A stretch of 64,000 bases of DNA, from assembly GCF_009937975.1 (NCBI RefSeq), contig NZ_AP018441.1, positions 4,092,001 to 4,156,000 on the forward strand, in the 5' to 3' direction. The notes beneath the pieces are model-generated. The model was not told the origin of the DNA, searched no databases, and saw nothing but the letters and a program-made list of their open reading frames with translations. Numbering within the stretch: the stretch's first letter is position 1; each line of letters begins with the position of its first letter. The position numbers and the translations under genes are program-made. The stretch is from Undibacterium sp. YM2 (GTDB lineage Bacteria > Pseudomonadota > Gammaproteobacteria > Burkholderiales > Burkholderiaceae_D). Shown here one piece after another: positions 35,660 to 46,387 of this stretch.

Positions 35660-36430
35660 ATGAAACCAGCCAGTATCCATCAGGCAGCCCGAATTTTGCT
35701 GGACAGGCGGCACAGCGGTGAACAGGGTGATGCCCTGCCCGCCCTGCTCCGGCCTGATAATCTGACCACAGCATTTGCGATACAGTGCGAGCTCAGTCAC
35801 ATCATTGATCAACCCATCGCTGGCTGGAAATGCGGTACGCCAGCTACTGACAAATGGGTGCTGGCCCCTATCTATGCGATTGATGTGCATGATGCGAACA
35901 CGCAAACCTGCCCGGTCCGTGTCAGGCGAGGGCAAATCAAAATCGAGCCGGAACTGGCTTTTATACTCGCCCATGATCTGCCTGCAAGAGCAGCAAGTTA
36001 TTCGCCAGTAGATGTTGATGCGGCAATAGCAGAAACCAGGCTGGCGCTGGAATTGATAGATAGCCGCTACACGCATCCTGAGCAATTGAATTTTCATGAT
36101 CACTTTGCTGATGGGCTGTTTAACCAGGGTCTGTTACTCGGCCCTATCGTTGATGATGAAGCGGCAAAACAGAGCAGGCAACTGGACATAACATTGCGCG
36201 TTGCTGGCCAGCCGGAGCTCAGCCTGGATGGACAACACCCGGCTGGCCACGCTCGCCTGCCACTGTACTGGCTGGCAGAATTCTTGCGCAGCCAGGGGCT
36301 GGGTTTGCATGCTGGTCAGGCAATCATTACAGGATCATATACAGGCAGCCCGCAAGTGCCCGTCGATACGGACGTGGAAGTGCAGTTTGCCAGCCTGGGC
36401 AGCATAAAGGTGCGGTTTGAAAGAAAATAA
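35660..36430 (+). CDS. 2-keto-4-pentenoate hydratase-like protein
   Basis: 256 residues of the fumarylacetoacetate-hydrolase superfamily, MhpD-like branch. Metal and substrate residues are suggested by KIEPELAFIL (acidic pair), ALELIDSRY and GSYTGSPQVPVDTDVEV. The start ATG at 35660 has a weak ribosome site; a TTG at 35642 is possible. Role: hydration of a 2-oxo-enoate or related acid; no aromatic degradation genes are nearby. The SNF2 gene overlaps its end by 14 bp. Confidence 0.85.
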   Translation: MKPASIHQAARILLDRRHSGEQGDALPALLRPDNLTTAFAIQCELSHIIDQPIAGWKCGTPATDKWVLAPIYAIDVHDANTQTCPVRVRRGQIKIEPELAFILAHDLPARAASYSPVDVDAAIAETRLALELIDSRYTHPEQLNFHDHFADGLFNQGLLLGPIVDDEAAKQSRQLDITLRVAGQPELSLDGQHPAGHARLPLYWLAEFLRSQGLGLHAGQAIITGSYTGSPQVPVDTDVEVQFASLGSIKVRFERK

Positions 36431-38924
36431 ACCTGCACCACGTGGCTTGCCTGAAGTGACAGGCCATTTCCGCCCTCGCATCACTTTGCAAACCCTGCAC
36501 CGTGGTGATGGCTTGCTGGGCATGAAACCCAGCGGTGACTTTGGGCCGCGTGGTGGCAGTGTCACGGTGGTAGAGATCGACTGGCTGTATCACACAGATA
36601 GCGGCCTGCGCTGGCAAACTCCGGCACCCACTGCCCTGCTGAACCGCAGGCCGCATTCCACCCAATTGTTGCATGATGAAGATGGCAAACCCCTTAGCCT
36701 GCTACGTGATCTGGGTGCAGAAGCTGATGCACTGGACAAGGTCTGGGATATAGGCCTGCAACCCCTGCCCGCAGCCAGCCTGCAATGGCGCAACGACAGC
36801 ATTGCAGAGAATTTTGGCCCGCTGTGGAGCCTGGTGCAGGAAGCTTTCTTTGCTGACTTCTGGGCAGAAAAACTGCCAGAGATGCAGGCGCTGGGCTGGC
36901 AAGTCGTGGTGCGCCCCGGCTTTGCGCATGAAAGCGTGCCAGTCGATGCCTGGCATCTCATTATCGATGAAAGCACCGGAGCCATCACTGGCAAGCAGGT
37001 GGCATCTCGCATGCGTGGCCGTAAGGAGATCATCACCCCGCTAGGCCTGCCTGCGCGTGAAGGCTCATGGATGCTGAGCCTGGGGATAGAAATCGAAGGT
37101 GAGGTGCTGGACCTGGTGCCCATGCTGGCACACCTGCTACAGCGCGACGCACGCTGGCTGAATGCGAGGCAGATACGCCTGATCGATGACATGGCCGTCA
37201 TACAATTGCGCGCACCCGGCGGCAAGCGCATTGACGCCATGGCGGCACCGCTGAAAGCCATTGTCATCCATATGCTGGACTTGCTGACTGACAGGCCACA
37301 GATGGAAGGGCCAGTGCCATTGTCAGCCTGGGATAGCTACCGGCTGGAAGCCTTGCGTGTCAGCCTGCTCGATAGCCAGCCTGCGCGTGCGGGAGAATAC
37401 GGTGGCTGGCAATTGCAGGGCGATATGGGCTTGCGCAGCCTGGCACAACGCCTGAAGAAAGTTGGCAGCCCACGTGCGGTCGCTGCGCCCGATGGCCTGG
37501 GCGTGACGCTGCGTCCGTATCAATTGCATGGCGTGGCCTGGTTGCAATACCTGCGCGAGCAGCATCTGGCTGGCATACTGGCAGATGATATGGGCCTTGG
37601 GAAAACCGCGCAGGTACTAGCCCATTTGCTGATAGAGAAGCAGCAGGGCCGCATGAATATCCCTGCCCTCATTGTCTTGCCAACTTCATTGATTTTCAAC
37701 TGGCAGGCAGAGGCCAGACGCATGGCCCCTGCCCTGCGCGTATTAACGCTGCAAGGGCCAGAACGCGCTGACTTGTTTGCCGATATCAAACAGGCAGATG
37801 TGGTACTGACGACTTACCCCTTGCTATGGCGCGATTTGGAAGTGTTGAAGGCGCAGGAATTTCATTTATTGATCCTTGATGAAGCGCAAACAGTCAAGAA
37901 TGCGGCCAGTCGTAGTGCCGATGCGGTACGCCAGATCAATGCGCGCCACAGGCTGTGCATGACAGGCACGCCACTGGAAAATAATCTGGGCGAGCTGTGG
38001 GCGCAGTTTGATTTTTTGATGCCAGGTTTTTTAGGTGACATGCGCAGTTTCTCAAGGTTGTGGCGCAAACCCATAGAGGTCAACGGCGAGACACTGCGCG
38101 CACAATTGCTGGCGCAAAGAGTGCGGCCCTTTATTTTGAGACGACGCAAGGATGAAGTGGCAACAGAATTGCCACCCCGTACCGAAGTCATCAAACGTCT
38201 GCGTCTGCAGGGCAAACAGCGCGAATTATATGAAAGCGTGCGTGTCGCGGCTGATGAGCAGGTGCGCCGCATTTTGCAGCGCAAGGGCTTTGATGGGGCG
38301 CAGATAACGATACTTGATGCGCTGTTAAAGCTGCGCCAGGTCTGCTGCGACCCGGCTTTGCTGAAAGGCCAGAACCTGCCTCCAGAAATGGAAAGAGCCA
38401 AGCTGGAAATGCTCAGCGATATGCTGCCTGCGCTGGTAGAGGAAGGCCGCAGCATACTGGTGTTTTCGCAATTTACTGAAATGCTGGAACTAATTGCCGC
38501 AGCTCTGATGGATATGAATCTGAATTATCTGATGTTGACCGGCAAAACGGCCACAGCAGACCGTGGTGCGGTAGTCGCCAGCTTCCAGGACAGGCAAGTA
38601 CCCATCATGCTGATCAGCCTGAAGGCAGGCGGTGTCGGCCTGAACCTGACGGCGGCAGACACAATCATCCATATGGACCCGTGGTGGAACCCGGCGGTGG
38701 AAGAACAAGCCAATGCCCGTGCCCACCGCATAGGGCAGGAACAAGCCGTGTTCATCTATAAATTGCTGATCGAAGGCAGCATAGAGGAGCGCATATTGGG
38801 CCTGCAGGCACGCAAGGCGGCGCTGGCCGAAGGAGTACTGGGGAGTGACACTGCCTTTGCCAGCAAATTCAGCGCTGAAGACTTGCAGGCCCTGCTTGCG
38901 CCACTAAGCAGCGGCATCACTTGA
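36417..38924 (+). CDS. SNF2-family DNA/RNA helicase-like ATPase
   Basis: 835 residues starting at a TTG (AAGG box) inside the end of the hydratase gene. Unassigned N-terminal region (about 1-360), then the SNF2 core: Walker A DDMGLGKTAQ near 389, DEAQ near 487, CMTGTPLENNLGELWAQFDFL, and motif VI ARAHRIGQ near 764. HepA/RapA-like translocase without a nuclease domain. Stand-alone bacterial SNF2 proteins may remodel stalled polymerase or DNA-bound proteins; some take part in phage defence, but no partner genes are here. Confidence 0.92.
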   Translation: MKENKPAPRGLPEVTGHFRPRITLQTLHRGDGLLGMKPSGDFGPRGGSVTVVEIDWLYHTDSGLRWQTPAPTALLNRRPHSTQLLHDEDGKPLSLLRDLGAEADALDKVWDIGLQPLPAASLQWRNDSIAENFGPLWSLVQEAFFADFWAEKLPEMQALGWQVVVRPGFAHESVPVDAWHLIIDESTGAITGKQVASRMRGRKEIITPLGLPAREGSWMLSLGIEIEGEVLDLVPMLAHLLQRDARWLNARQIRLIDDMAVIQLRAPGGKRIDAMAAPLKAIVIHMLDLLTDRPQMEGPVPLSAWDSYRLEALRVSLLDSQPARAGEYGGWQLQGDMGLRSLAQRLKKVGSPRAVAAPDGLGVTLRPYQLHGVAWLQYLREQHLAGILADDMGLGKTAQVLAHLLIEKQQGRMNIPALIVLPTSLIFNWQAEARRMAPALRVLTLQGPERADLFADIKQADVVLTTYPLLWRDLEVLKAQEFHLLILDEAQTVKNAASRSADAVRQINARHRLCMTGTPLENNLGELWAQFDFLMPGFLGDMRSFSRLWRKPIEVNGETLRAQLLAQRVRPFILRRRKDEVATELPPRTEVIKRLRLQGKQRELYESVRVAADEQVRRILQRKGFDGAQITILDALLKLRQVCCDPALLKGQNLPPEMERAKLEMLSDMLPALVEEGRSILVFSQFTEMLELIAAALMDMNLNYLMLTGKTATADRGAVVASFQDRQVPIMLISLKAGGVGLNLTAADTIIHMDPWWNPAVEEQANARAHRIGQEQAVFIYKLLIEGSIEERILGLQARKAALAEGVLGSDTAFASKFSAEDLQALLAPLSSGIT

Positions 38925-39220
38925 CATCAGTCCAGATTGGTAAATCCCGCTCAATCAATTTTGGGGTTTTACGCAAGTTTTTATGTCAATTTTACAAATT
39001 TTTCCATTTTGTACATTGACAAAAAAATACACATGGCACATCTTGTTAGTAAGTGGCATTCAGACATGTTAGGCTTACAAGATAAGTCCATGCGGCAATA
39101 TTTCTTGACCCGAGGATAAATCCAGATTCGCATTCACCGCAATCCCAAGTTGATGTCAATAAGCACATAAATAACACCAGGCTTGACCTTCTTCATCAAT
39201 GCAGAAACGGCAGGATCTTT

Positions 39221-42200
39221 ATGATGACTAACCCGCGCAATCGCTATATCAGCATCGTCACGGTGCTTTATCTGTTATTTGCGTTGGCATGGATATTTCT
39301 TTCTGACAGTCTGCTGAGCAGTTTAAGCAACCTCGATAACATCACTTGGCTTTCTACTGTCAAGGGCGTGTTTTTTGTGGTTGTTACTACAGCATTATTT
39401 TTTCTTGCAATGCGGGCAGTGCCCCAATTGCCTGCAGGTGAGCAGCTTGCATCGGACACCCCCTTGCTGGAAGCATTTCATCCTCAGAATAAAATCCGGT
39501 GGCCTATTTATTTGCTGGCGATTGCCCTGCCACTCTCGGTGCTTTTATTGCGCCTGGCCATGGCAACCACTTTTGAAAACCGGCCCATGTTGATCATGTT
39601 TGTCTTGCCCATCGTGCTGAGCGCGATGCTGGGGGGACTGGGGCCAGGCTTGCTGTCAACATTGATTGCAAGTCTAGGAATTTGCTACTTCCTTATTCCA
39701 CCTCTTTACAGCTTCAGCATTAAAACAAGCCAGGACATTTTACAACTGGGCTTTCTTATCGTTGACGGGATTGCTGTCAGTCTGCTCAGCGAAGCCTTAC
39801 GACAATCCCTGCTCAAGGTTCGAAACAATCGCAACTTGCTTGATGCCATCATCAGAGGCACTTCAGATGCCATTTTTGTCAAGGATTTGAAGGGACGATA
39901 TGTGTTGGTTAATGAATCTGCCGCTAGCTTCGTTGGCAAGCCAGTACAAGACATCTTGGGGCATGATGATTTTTCCCTGTTCCCAAGGCAGTCTGCTGAA
40001 TTAATCGCTGCGGTCGACCATGGGGTAGTGACAAGCGGAGAAATAAAGACACGTGATGAATACATAGATACCTTCGATGGCAAATCGCTGGTCTTCATGG
40101 TGACCAAGGGACCACTGCTGGATAAGGAAAAGAATGTACAGGGCTTGTTTGGTATTGCCCGGGATATCACCGAGCGCAAGGAGGCTGAAGCTGCGCTGAA
40201 AGAAAGTGAAGCCGCCATGAAAGTAGCGCAACGCCTGGCGGCAGTCGGCAGTTGGAACTGGGATGTACGCACGGACTTGCATACCTGGTCGGAAGAAGTG
40301 TATGCAATCTATGGCCGTGACACTAAGCTGCCACCCGCCGTTTATCCTGAGGTACAGCAATACTTCACGCCTGAGAGTTGGACCAGACTGGCAAATGCAG
40401 TCGAACAAGCGATCAATACCTTCACACCATACACCTGTGATGCGGAAGTGATCAGGCCAAATGGTGACCATCGCTGGATTATCGCCCGCGGTGAGACTGT
40501 ACTAGATACCGATGGCAAGCTGATCAGGCTGCATGGCAGCGTGCAAGACATCACTGAGCGCAAAGCCGCTGCCATGCGACTGCAGGCCAGCGAAGAACGC
40601 CTGCAAATGGCAATAGCTGCTACCAGCGAGGCACTGTGGGATTGGGACGTAGCGACTGGCAAAGTCTATCGATCTCAGCGCTACTATGAAATGACGGGAT
40701 ACACAGAAAGCGAAGACACGCAAGACCTGGAATTTATCAAGCGCCAGGTACACCCCGACGATGTCGACTTGGTGCTGCAGCATATCAAAAGCTATAAAAC
40801 CACGCATTGTGGTGACGTGGATTTTGAATACCGGCTACTGACCAGGCAAGGCGAAATCAAGTGGGTGCATGCGCGTGGCCGCGTCGTCAGTCGTGATGCC
40901 ATTGGCTATGCCTTGCGCGTAGTGGGCACCCTGGCTGATATCAATGAGAAAAAAATCATCGCCGCCGAATTACTTGAGAGAGAACAAAGGCTGGAGCGCG
41001 TGATGCTGGGTTCTGACCTGGGCTACTGGGACTGGGACCTGGTCACCAATACCTTCAAGGTCAGTGCCCGCTGGGAAACCATGCTGGGCTATGAGCCAGG
41101 TGAAATGAATGTCAGCCCTGAGCATTGGTCAGATCACATCCACCCTGATGACATGAAAGCCGCCCATACTTCACTCGATCGCAATATCAAAGGGCAAACC
41201 GCCAGCCATGAGATGGAGTTGCGCTTACGTAGCAAGTCAGGAGAATGGCGCTGGATACTGACGCGGGGCGCCATCGTGGCCTGGGACGACACTGGCAAAC
41301 CCCTCATCATGTCAGGTACACACACTGATATCACTGGACAAAAAATCCTGGAAATGACGCAGCGTGAAGCTGCTACAGTGTTTTCCAGTAGTTTTGAAGG
41401 CATCATGGTAGTTGATCCACGTGGCTGCATCACCAAGATAAATCCTGCATTCACCAGTATCACCGGTTATACCGAAAAAGAAGTCTATGGCAATTCGACA
41501 AGGATACTCGCATCTGGCCGCCACAATGCCAGCTTTTATGCAGAAATGTGGAAGGCCGTGACTGAGGATGATTTCTGGCGCGGTGAAATCTGGAACAAAC
41601 GCAAGAATGGTGAAATTTTCCCTGAGTTACTTTCGATTTCAGCGGTGCGCGATGCCCTGGGAGAAATTCAGCATTATGTTGGTATTTTTACCGACATCAG
41701 CGAACTCAAAACCCATGAAGCACAGCTCGACCGCATGGCTCACTATGACCCGCTGACAGGCGCACCAAACCGGCGTTTGCTGGCTGACCGTCTGAGCCAG
41801 GCAGTCAACCGTGCCAACCGTACCAGCAAATCACTGGCCGTCTGCTTCATTGACCTGGACGGTTTCAAGGAAATCAACGATAAATTTGGGCACACCGTCG
41901 GCGACCGTCTATTGATTGGCGTCACAGAAAATCTGAAGCAAGTCCTGCGGGCAGACGATACGCTTGCGCGCCTGGGTGGCGACGAATTCGCTGTGCTGCT
42001 GTCTGACATTTCATCTGCAGAAGAAAGCGCCATGATACTGGATCGTGTCCTGGCGGGTATCAGCAAAGCCATACAAATCGACTTGAAATCAATCAGCATC
42101 TCGGCCAGCATTGGTGTCAGCCTGTATCCTGACGATAACGTCGATGCGGACACCCTGTTGCGGCACGCAGACCACGCCATGTACCTGGCCAAGGAAGCAG

Positions 42201-43075
42201 GCAAAAACCGCTACCATCTTTTTGATCCCGAAAGTGACCGTAAAGCACAGCAGCGCAGACAGATACTGGAGAGACTGGAAATTGCGCTTGACCAGGACGA
42301 ATTTGTTTTGTATTACCAACCCAAGGTCGATTTGATCAGTGGCGAAATCGTCGGTGCAGAAGCCCTGATACGCTGGCAGCATCCAAACCGCGGCATACTT
42401 GCACCCGGCGAATTTTTGCCGCACATTTATGGCAGCAAACTCGAAAAGCCTTTGGGAGAATGGGTGATCAAGGCCGCGATACAGCAAGCCTATCACTGGC
42501 AATTGCGGGGCATCGCCATCCGGGTCAGCGCTAATATCAGTGCCCATCATTTGCTGGCGCCAGAGTTTTGCGATTATCTGCAAGCAGCCTTGCGCGTACA
42601 TCCTTACTTCCAGGCCAGTAATTTTGAACTGGAGGTATTGGAAACTGCCGCCATCGCCGATATGGAACAGGCTGTTGCCATTCTCAACCGCTGCCGCCAG
42701 TTAGGCATACATTTTTCACTTGATGATTTTGGCACTGGCTATTCGTCACTGACCTACCTGCGCAAGCTGCCTGTGGATACCCTCAAAATAGACCAGAGTT
42801 TTGTGCGCGATATGCTGACCGATGTCGAAGACCTTGACATAGTTGAGGGCGTAATCCGTCTGGCGGGCGCGTTCGACCGGCAAGTGATTGCCGAAGGGGT
42901 GGAGACCATGGCACACGGTGCCAAATTGCTGGAACTGGGATGCCGCCTGGCGCAGGGCTATGGTATCGCCCGCCCCATGCCTTCAGACCAGTTCGTCGAT
43001 TGGTCTGTACGCTGGAAATCAGAAGCACGCTGGCGTGACTTGCGTGCTAAGCCCACTCTGCAAGTCTTGCAGTGA
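39221..43075 (+). CDS. Membrane-bound multi-PAS GGDEF/EAL protein
   Basis: 1284 residues. Two N-terminal membrane helices, a DUF4118-like block of helices (about 85-205), about five PAS/PAC units (205-845), GGDEF with intact RLGGDEF near 919 and an inhibitory RxxD site (RADD) five residues before it, then EAL with EALIRW near 1046, NIS, DDFGTGYSSL, KIDQSF and EGVE all present. It can in principle both make and degrade c-di-GMP. The sensed signal is unknown. Preceded by a 296-bp gap in which I see no gene; AGGA lies upstream of the start. Confidence 0.93.
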   Translation: MMTNPRNRYISIVTVLYLLFALAWIFLSDSLLSSLSNLDNITWLSTVKGVFFVVVTTALFFLAMRAVPQLPAGEQLASDTPLLEAFHPQNKIRWPIYLLAIALPLSVLLLRLAMATTFENRPMLIMFVLPIVLSAMLGGLGPGLLSTLIASLGICYFLIPPLYSFSIKTSQDILQLGFLIVDGIAVSLLSEALRQSLLKVRNNRNLLDAIIRGTSDAIFVKDLKGRYVLVNESAASFVGKPVQDILGHDDFSLFPRQSAELIAAVDHGVVTSGEIKTRDEYIDTFDGKSLVFMVTKGPLLDKEKNVQGLFGIARDITERKEAEAALKESEAAMKVAQRLAAVGSWNWDVRTDLHTWSEEVYAIYGRDTKLPPAVYPEVQQYFTPESWTRLANAVEQAINTFTPYTCDAEVIRPNGDHRWIIARGETVLDTDGKLIRLHGSVQDITERKAAAMRLQASEERLQMAIAATSEALWDWDVATGKVYRSQRYYEMTGYTESEDTQDLEFIKRQVHPDDVDLVLQHIKSYKTTHCGDVDFEYRLLTRQGEIKWVHARGRVVSRDAIGYALRVVGTLADINEKKIIAAELLEREQRLERVMLGSDLGYWDWDLVTNTFKVSARWETMLGYEPGEMNVSPEHWSDHIHPDDMKAAHTSLDRNIKGQTASHEMELRLRSKSGEWRWILTRGAIVAWDDTGKPLIMSGTHTDITGQKILEMTQREAATVFSSSFEGIMVVDPRGCITKINPAFTSITGYTEKEVYGNSTRILASGRHNASFYAEMWKAVTEDDFWRGEIWNKRKNGEIFPELLSISAVRDALGEIQHYVGIFTDISELKTHEAQLDRMAHYDPLTGAPNRRLLADRLSQAVNRANRTSKSLAVCFIDLDGFKEINDKFGHTVGDRLLIGVTENLKQVLRADDTLARLGGDEFAVLLSDISSAEESAMILDRVLAGISKAIQIDLKSISISASIGVSLYPDDNVDADTLLRHADHAMYLAKEAGKNRYHLFDPESDRKAQQRRQILERLEIALDQDEFVLYYQPKVDLISGEIVGAEALIRWQHPNRGILAPGEFLPHIYGSKLEKPLGEWVIKAAIQQAYHWQLRGIAIRVSANISAHHLLAPEFCDYLQAALRVHPYFQASNFELEVLETAAIADMEQAVAILNRCRQLGIHFSLDDFGTGYSSLTYLRKLPVDTLKIDQSFVRDMLTDVEDLDIVEGVIRLAGAFDRQVIAEGVETMAHGAKLLELGCRLAQGYGIARPMPSDQFVDWSVRWKSEARWRDLRAKPTLQVLQ

Positions 43076-43131
43076 GCAGGTAGTGCCCAGCTAGTACGCA
43101 AATAAAAAGCAGCTCTGATACTGATCCGCAC

Positions 43132-43848
43132 TTACTTCTTGCGGAATACCAGATCCCATACGCCATGCCCAAGGCGTATGCCACGGTTTTCAAACTTTGT
43201 CACAGGACGGTAATCAGGCCGTGGCGCATAGCCATCAGCAGTATTTTCCAGCGCTGGCTCGGCGTTCAATACTTCCAGCATCTGCACGGCATAGTCTTCC
43301 CAGTCAGTAGCGCAGTGCAGATAGCCGCCAGGGGCCAGACGAGATGCCAGCAAGGCCACCAGTGGGCCCTGTATCAAGCGACGCTTGTTATGCCTTGCCT
43401 TGTGCCATGGATCGGGGAAAAACACGTGTATGCCATGCAAGGACGCTGGCGTGATCATGTTCGTCAGCACCTCAAAGGCATCATGCTGAATGATACGTTG
43501 ATTTTGCAAACCCAATTCGTCCGTCAACTTGAGCAGGCTACCCACACCTGGCGTGTGCACTTCAACACCAATGAAATTTTTCTCTGGCATACCAGCAGAA
43601 ATCTTGGCACTGGTCTCACCCATGCCAAAGCCAATCTCAAACACAGTTGGCGCATTACGGCCAAATGCCGCATCCACATCCAGCGGCGCTTTTTGATAAG
43701 GGATGCAAAAACGCGGACTCAGGCTTTCTATCGCCCTGGCCTGGGCATCAGACAAACGTCCGGCTCGAGTGACAAAGCTACGGATGCGGCGCTCGGTAGG
43801 ATCATAAAACATCGGCTTGGCACCGTCAGCAGGTTTGGAATCAGACAT
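43132..43848 (-). CDS. trmB: tRNA (guanine-N7-)-methyltransferase TrmB
   Basis: 238 residues. SAM-binding [17 protein letters not shown], then the family signature [17 protein letters not shown] and the C-terminal TKFENRG. It methylates G46 in the tRNA variable loop. It is the last recognisable host housekeeping gene before the prophage; the 297 bp upstream hold no gene that I can support and the host/phage junction lies somewhere beyond it. Confidence 0.96.
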   Translation of the reverse strand: MSDSKPADGAKPMFYDPTERRIRSFVTRAGRLSDAQARAIESLSPRFCIPYQKAPLDVDAAFGRNAPTVFEIGFGMGETSAKISAGMPEKNFIGVEVHTPGVGSLLKLTDELGLQNQRIIQHDAFEVLTNMITPASLHGIHVFFPDPWHKARHNKRRLIQGPLVALLASRLAPGGYLHCATDWEDYAVQMLEVLNAEPALENTADGYAPRPDYRPVTKFENRGIRLGHGVWDLVFRKK

Positions 43849-44145
43849 ACGGAAAATCAGAAAGAAGGAAGAATGACAGTTGCGAACTCAAGGCTAAAGC
43901 CATCATGGCATCAAAGCACAACGACCGACTCTGACTGATCGTTGTTACCTAAGGTAAGCCCAATATCCGCAAAACAAGCATTTTACCAGATGAACGCGAT
44001 GCTTAATATTAATTAAAACAGTTCTTATGAGCAGTCCGTCATTGGGAATTATCGTACTTGATCATTCCGACAAGATAACTCAAGGTGAACAATACCAAGC
44101 TTTGCTTGAACATCACTCGGGCACGCAACTCAAATGCAATCTGAA

Positions 44146-44622
44146 CTAATCTATATCTTTCTCTACAAGTCCAGTATAAAAAGAGAACGAAAATCCTCGT
44201 TTGGATGGCATGCTAACGCCTAATATTTTTTCAGCAAGCCTGGAATTCTCTCTATTTGCCGCAGGAGGCCTCAACAAGAATTTAAAGCTTACGGGATCAA
44301 TAATACCGTATTCCCTTACACAGGCAGACCCGCCGCAGTCACGCGAAAAAAGAAGTTGCTCATTGCCACGATAGTCTTTGACGCAACTAATCGACAAATG
44401 ATCACCATCCACGGTATACAAGTCCCGTGTCTTGCCATGAGCTCTGCCGTAAAGTGTAAACATATAGTAGAAATCATCCTTGATCCCCATATACCTAACA
44501 AGTTTAGCCTTCACTTCAAATTGTGTTCCGCCACACTGAAACGACACAATCTCTGCACATGCATTATTCAAAGCAAGAAAAAAAGAGAGAATGAAAAACA
44601 GAAATTTATATACGCTCGGCAT
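44146..44622 (-). CDS. Exported protein, candidate immunity partner of the lytic transglycosylase-like protein
   Basis: 158 residues from the ATG at 44622, with a signal peptide (FLFFILSFFLALNNACA) and a small mature domain with five cysteines, probably disulfide-bonded in the periplasm. No family recognised. It follows the 448-residue lytic-transglycosylase-like gene by about 240 bp in the same direction; by position and predicted location it could protect against that enzyme. Lower GC than the flanking host genes. Confidence 0.55.
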   Translation of the reverse strand: MPSVYKFLFFILSFFLALNNACAEIVSFQCGGTQFEVKAKLVRYMGIKDDFYYMFTLYGRAHGKTRDLYTVDGDHLSISCVKDYRGNEQLLFSRDCGGSACVREYGIIDPVSFKFLLRPPAANRENSRLAEKILGVSMPSKRGFSFSFYTGLVEKDID

Positions 44623-44865
44623 TGAAATATCTCTTATTAAATCAGTGAATACAGGCTGACTGCAGTAAATCATTACGATGTCACAAGCTTTTCACTTTGT
44701 CTGCGTGATGCCTCAGAAATTTACTAAAAAAATATGCATTGAATCTGAAGGGCTTGAGATTATTTTTCAGTGGGGCATTTTGCAAAAACCGCTTTTAAGA
44801 AAAATTGCCAATATGGAAACTTACGAGCAAATATTATCAGAAATTTATTCATTATGGCGCGCATA

Positions 44866-46212
44866 TTACTCCCCCCTTAAGATTTTAAGAAAAGTTTTTG
44901 CACGCGGCATGATCTCGCTTCGTGAAATATCCATGCCTTCAGATTTGCTATCAAGATCATTGCTCTCGCGTTTGTTTGGGCCGTCGTGATGATACTTATA
45001 CACATATTCAGGCCCCCTTAGTCGCTTCTTCGCCAGTCGTGCATTGTCCATTGTAAGTTTGATCATGGTGTCGGCCTGTGCGTCCATATCCCACATATTG
45101 CTGTCATCAAGCCTGTACTTTTTTCTGGTATCGTTGGTGAATTGCCCCAGACCAGTTGCACTTGAAGTCCCGGCTGCAGCATCTGGATTAAAGCCAGATT
45201 CTTTATGTGCGATCGCCAGAATCAATGCGGTCTGCTCATCGTTTAAACCTGCCTGCTTGGATTTCTCTATCAATGTATTGATTGCTGCCCTTTGCACCGC
45301 TGGATCGGCATCGCCAGAGATTCGGGAACGACCGGCAGCTCTGCTGTTCGAATAGTCAATAGGTGCGTTGATATGCGAATCCTGAATAATCTGGTTCTTT
45401 CTGTAGGCCGCTGCTTTAGGCGCATATAATTGATTGTAGTCAATGCCGTAGTCTGGATATTTATATATCGGAGCAACACCATGACTTTCTGGCGTATCTG
45501 TCGGCACACCTGCACTCTTTAACTCCGCCTGCAAGAAACGCATGAAACCTGCTGCGTTGTCATTTTGAGAATCTGTATTAACCTCAAGCATGCTTTTTGT
45601 GCGGAATGGTAAAGCTGCGCGTGCCATGACACCCGGCACGGCTGATTCCTTATAGCCAGACAAGTCTGTGCTATTTGACATGGCTACAGCCGGATATCCG
45701 AATAGCGGAAACTCATCATTCGCACAGTACCTGGTAGCATTATCACCACCAGACCCAGCGTCAACAAGTAACGGCCGCTTTAACTTTTTGAAACCAACTT
45801 CAGAATCTGGCATATACGCAGAAGCGCCCAAGTCAAACTGACTTGTCAACGCACCATTTCCCGGGAGATCATACTCGTTAATGACATCAGAATTTTTCAA
45901 CGACAGGCTGTTTCGTGCAAGATCATAGGTAGCGAGCGATAGCAATCCTCTCGGGCGATCTGACTGCCGCATGTACATGATATCCGTATCATCAATACCT
46001 GATCTGGAAGGTAAATCGGTATCAGATGCTAGCTCAAAGTTTCTTCCTGGTCGATCTGCGTGATAAGTTGGCAGCATCAATTTCTGTGCAGAATCGCCCA
46101 AAAACTCATTGCTATTTGAGAATATATCGTCACCTTCATTCAAGCCTGTTCCTGACGTATCAATGAGATATGGAAGCCCATCATTTCCAAAAATTCTCTG
46201 AAAATTTACCAT
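44866..46212 (-). CDS. Lytic-transglycosylase-like protein, putative toxin 2
   Basis: 448 residues from the ATG at 46212 (AAGGAAAA box). The C-terminal ~150 residues carry an SLT-like lysozyme core: ILAIAHKESGFNP with the probable catalytic Glu, then ATGLGQFT and a Tyr/His-rich end. The N-terminal ~290 residues are unassigned and start MVNFQRIF, similar to the start of the protein at 47080-48354. No signal peptide, so export would need the phage lysis or another system. Could be a virion-associated muralytic enzyme instead of a toxin. Confidence 0.65.
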   Translation of the reverse strand: MVNFQRIFGNDGLPYLIDTSGTGLNEGDDIFSNSNEFLGDSAQKLMLPTYHADRPGRNFELASDTDLPSRSGIDDTDIMYMRQSDRPRGLLSLATYDLARNSLSLKNSDVINEYDLPGNGALTSQFDLGASAYMPDSEVGFKKLKRPLLVDAGSGGDNATRYCANDEFPLFGYPAVAMSNSTDLSGYKESAVPGVMARAALPFRTKSMLEVNTDSQNDNAAGFMRFLQAELKSAGVPTDTPESHGVAPIYKYPDYGIDYNQLYAPKAAAYRKNQIIQDSHINAPIDYSNSRAAGRSRISGDADPAVQRAAINTLIEKSKQAGLNDEQTALILAIAHKESGFNPDAAAGTSSATGLGQFTNDTRKKYRLDDSNMWDMDAQADTMIKLTMDNARLAKKRLRGPEYVYKYHHDGPNKRESNDLDSKSEGMDISRSEIMPRAKTFLKILRGE

Positions 46213-46298
46213 TATTTTCCTTTCAATAGAATAATGCGATGCGAATTCCGAGCAAAGCGTGTGCATTGCCAACAGCAAGCGTCCATAATCTGGAGATA

Positions 46299-46323
46299 AA
46301 AAAAGCTATCCATACTGGATAGC
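46299..46323 (-). terminator. Terminator before putative toxin 2
   Basis: Read leftward, GCTATCC / GGATAGC stem with a 5-base loop followed by a T run. It lies between the decayed lysis-gene copy and the gene at 44866-46212. Confidence 0.85.
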
Positions 46324-46387
46324 TTCCTCATTTACGCGTTTTGTAAATACGTTTACTTAACCGGGTCGAGCGGGTCGTTTACTAACC

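Noticed and set aside
43849..44145. Prophage attachment site next to trmB
   Set aside because: I looked for a tRNA gene or a direct repeat and found none; the other end is outside the window, so no att core can be defined.
44678..44989. 103-residue + strand frame
   Set aside because: It overlaps the 3' end of the lytic-transglycosylase-like gene, runs against all prophage genes and shows no family features. A genuine small gene cannot be fully excluded.
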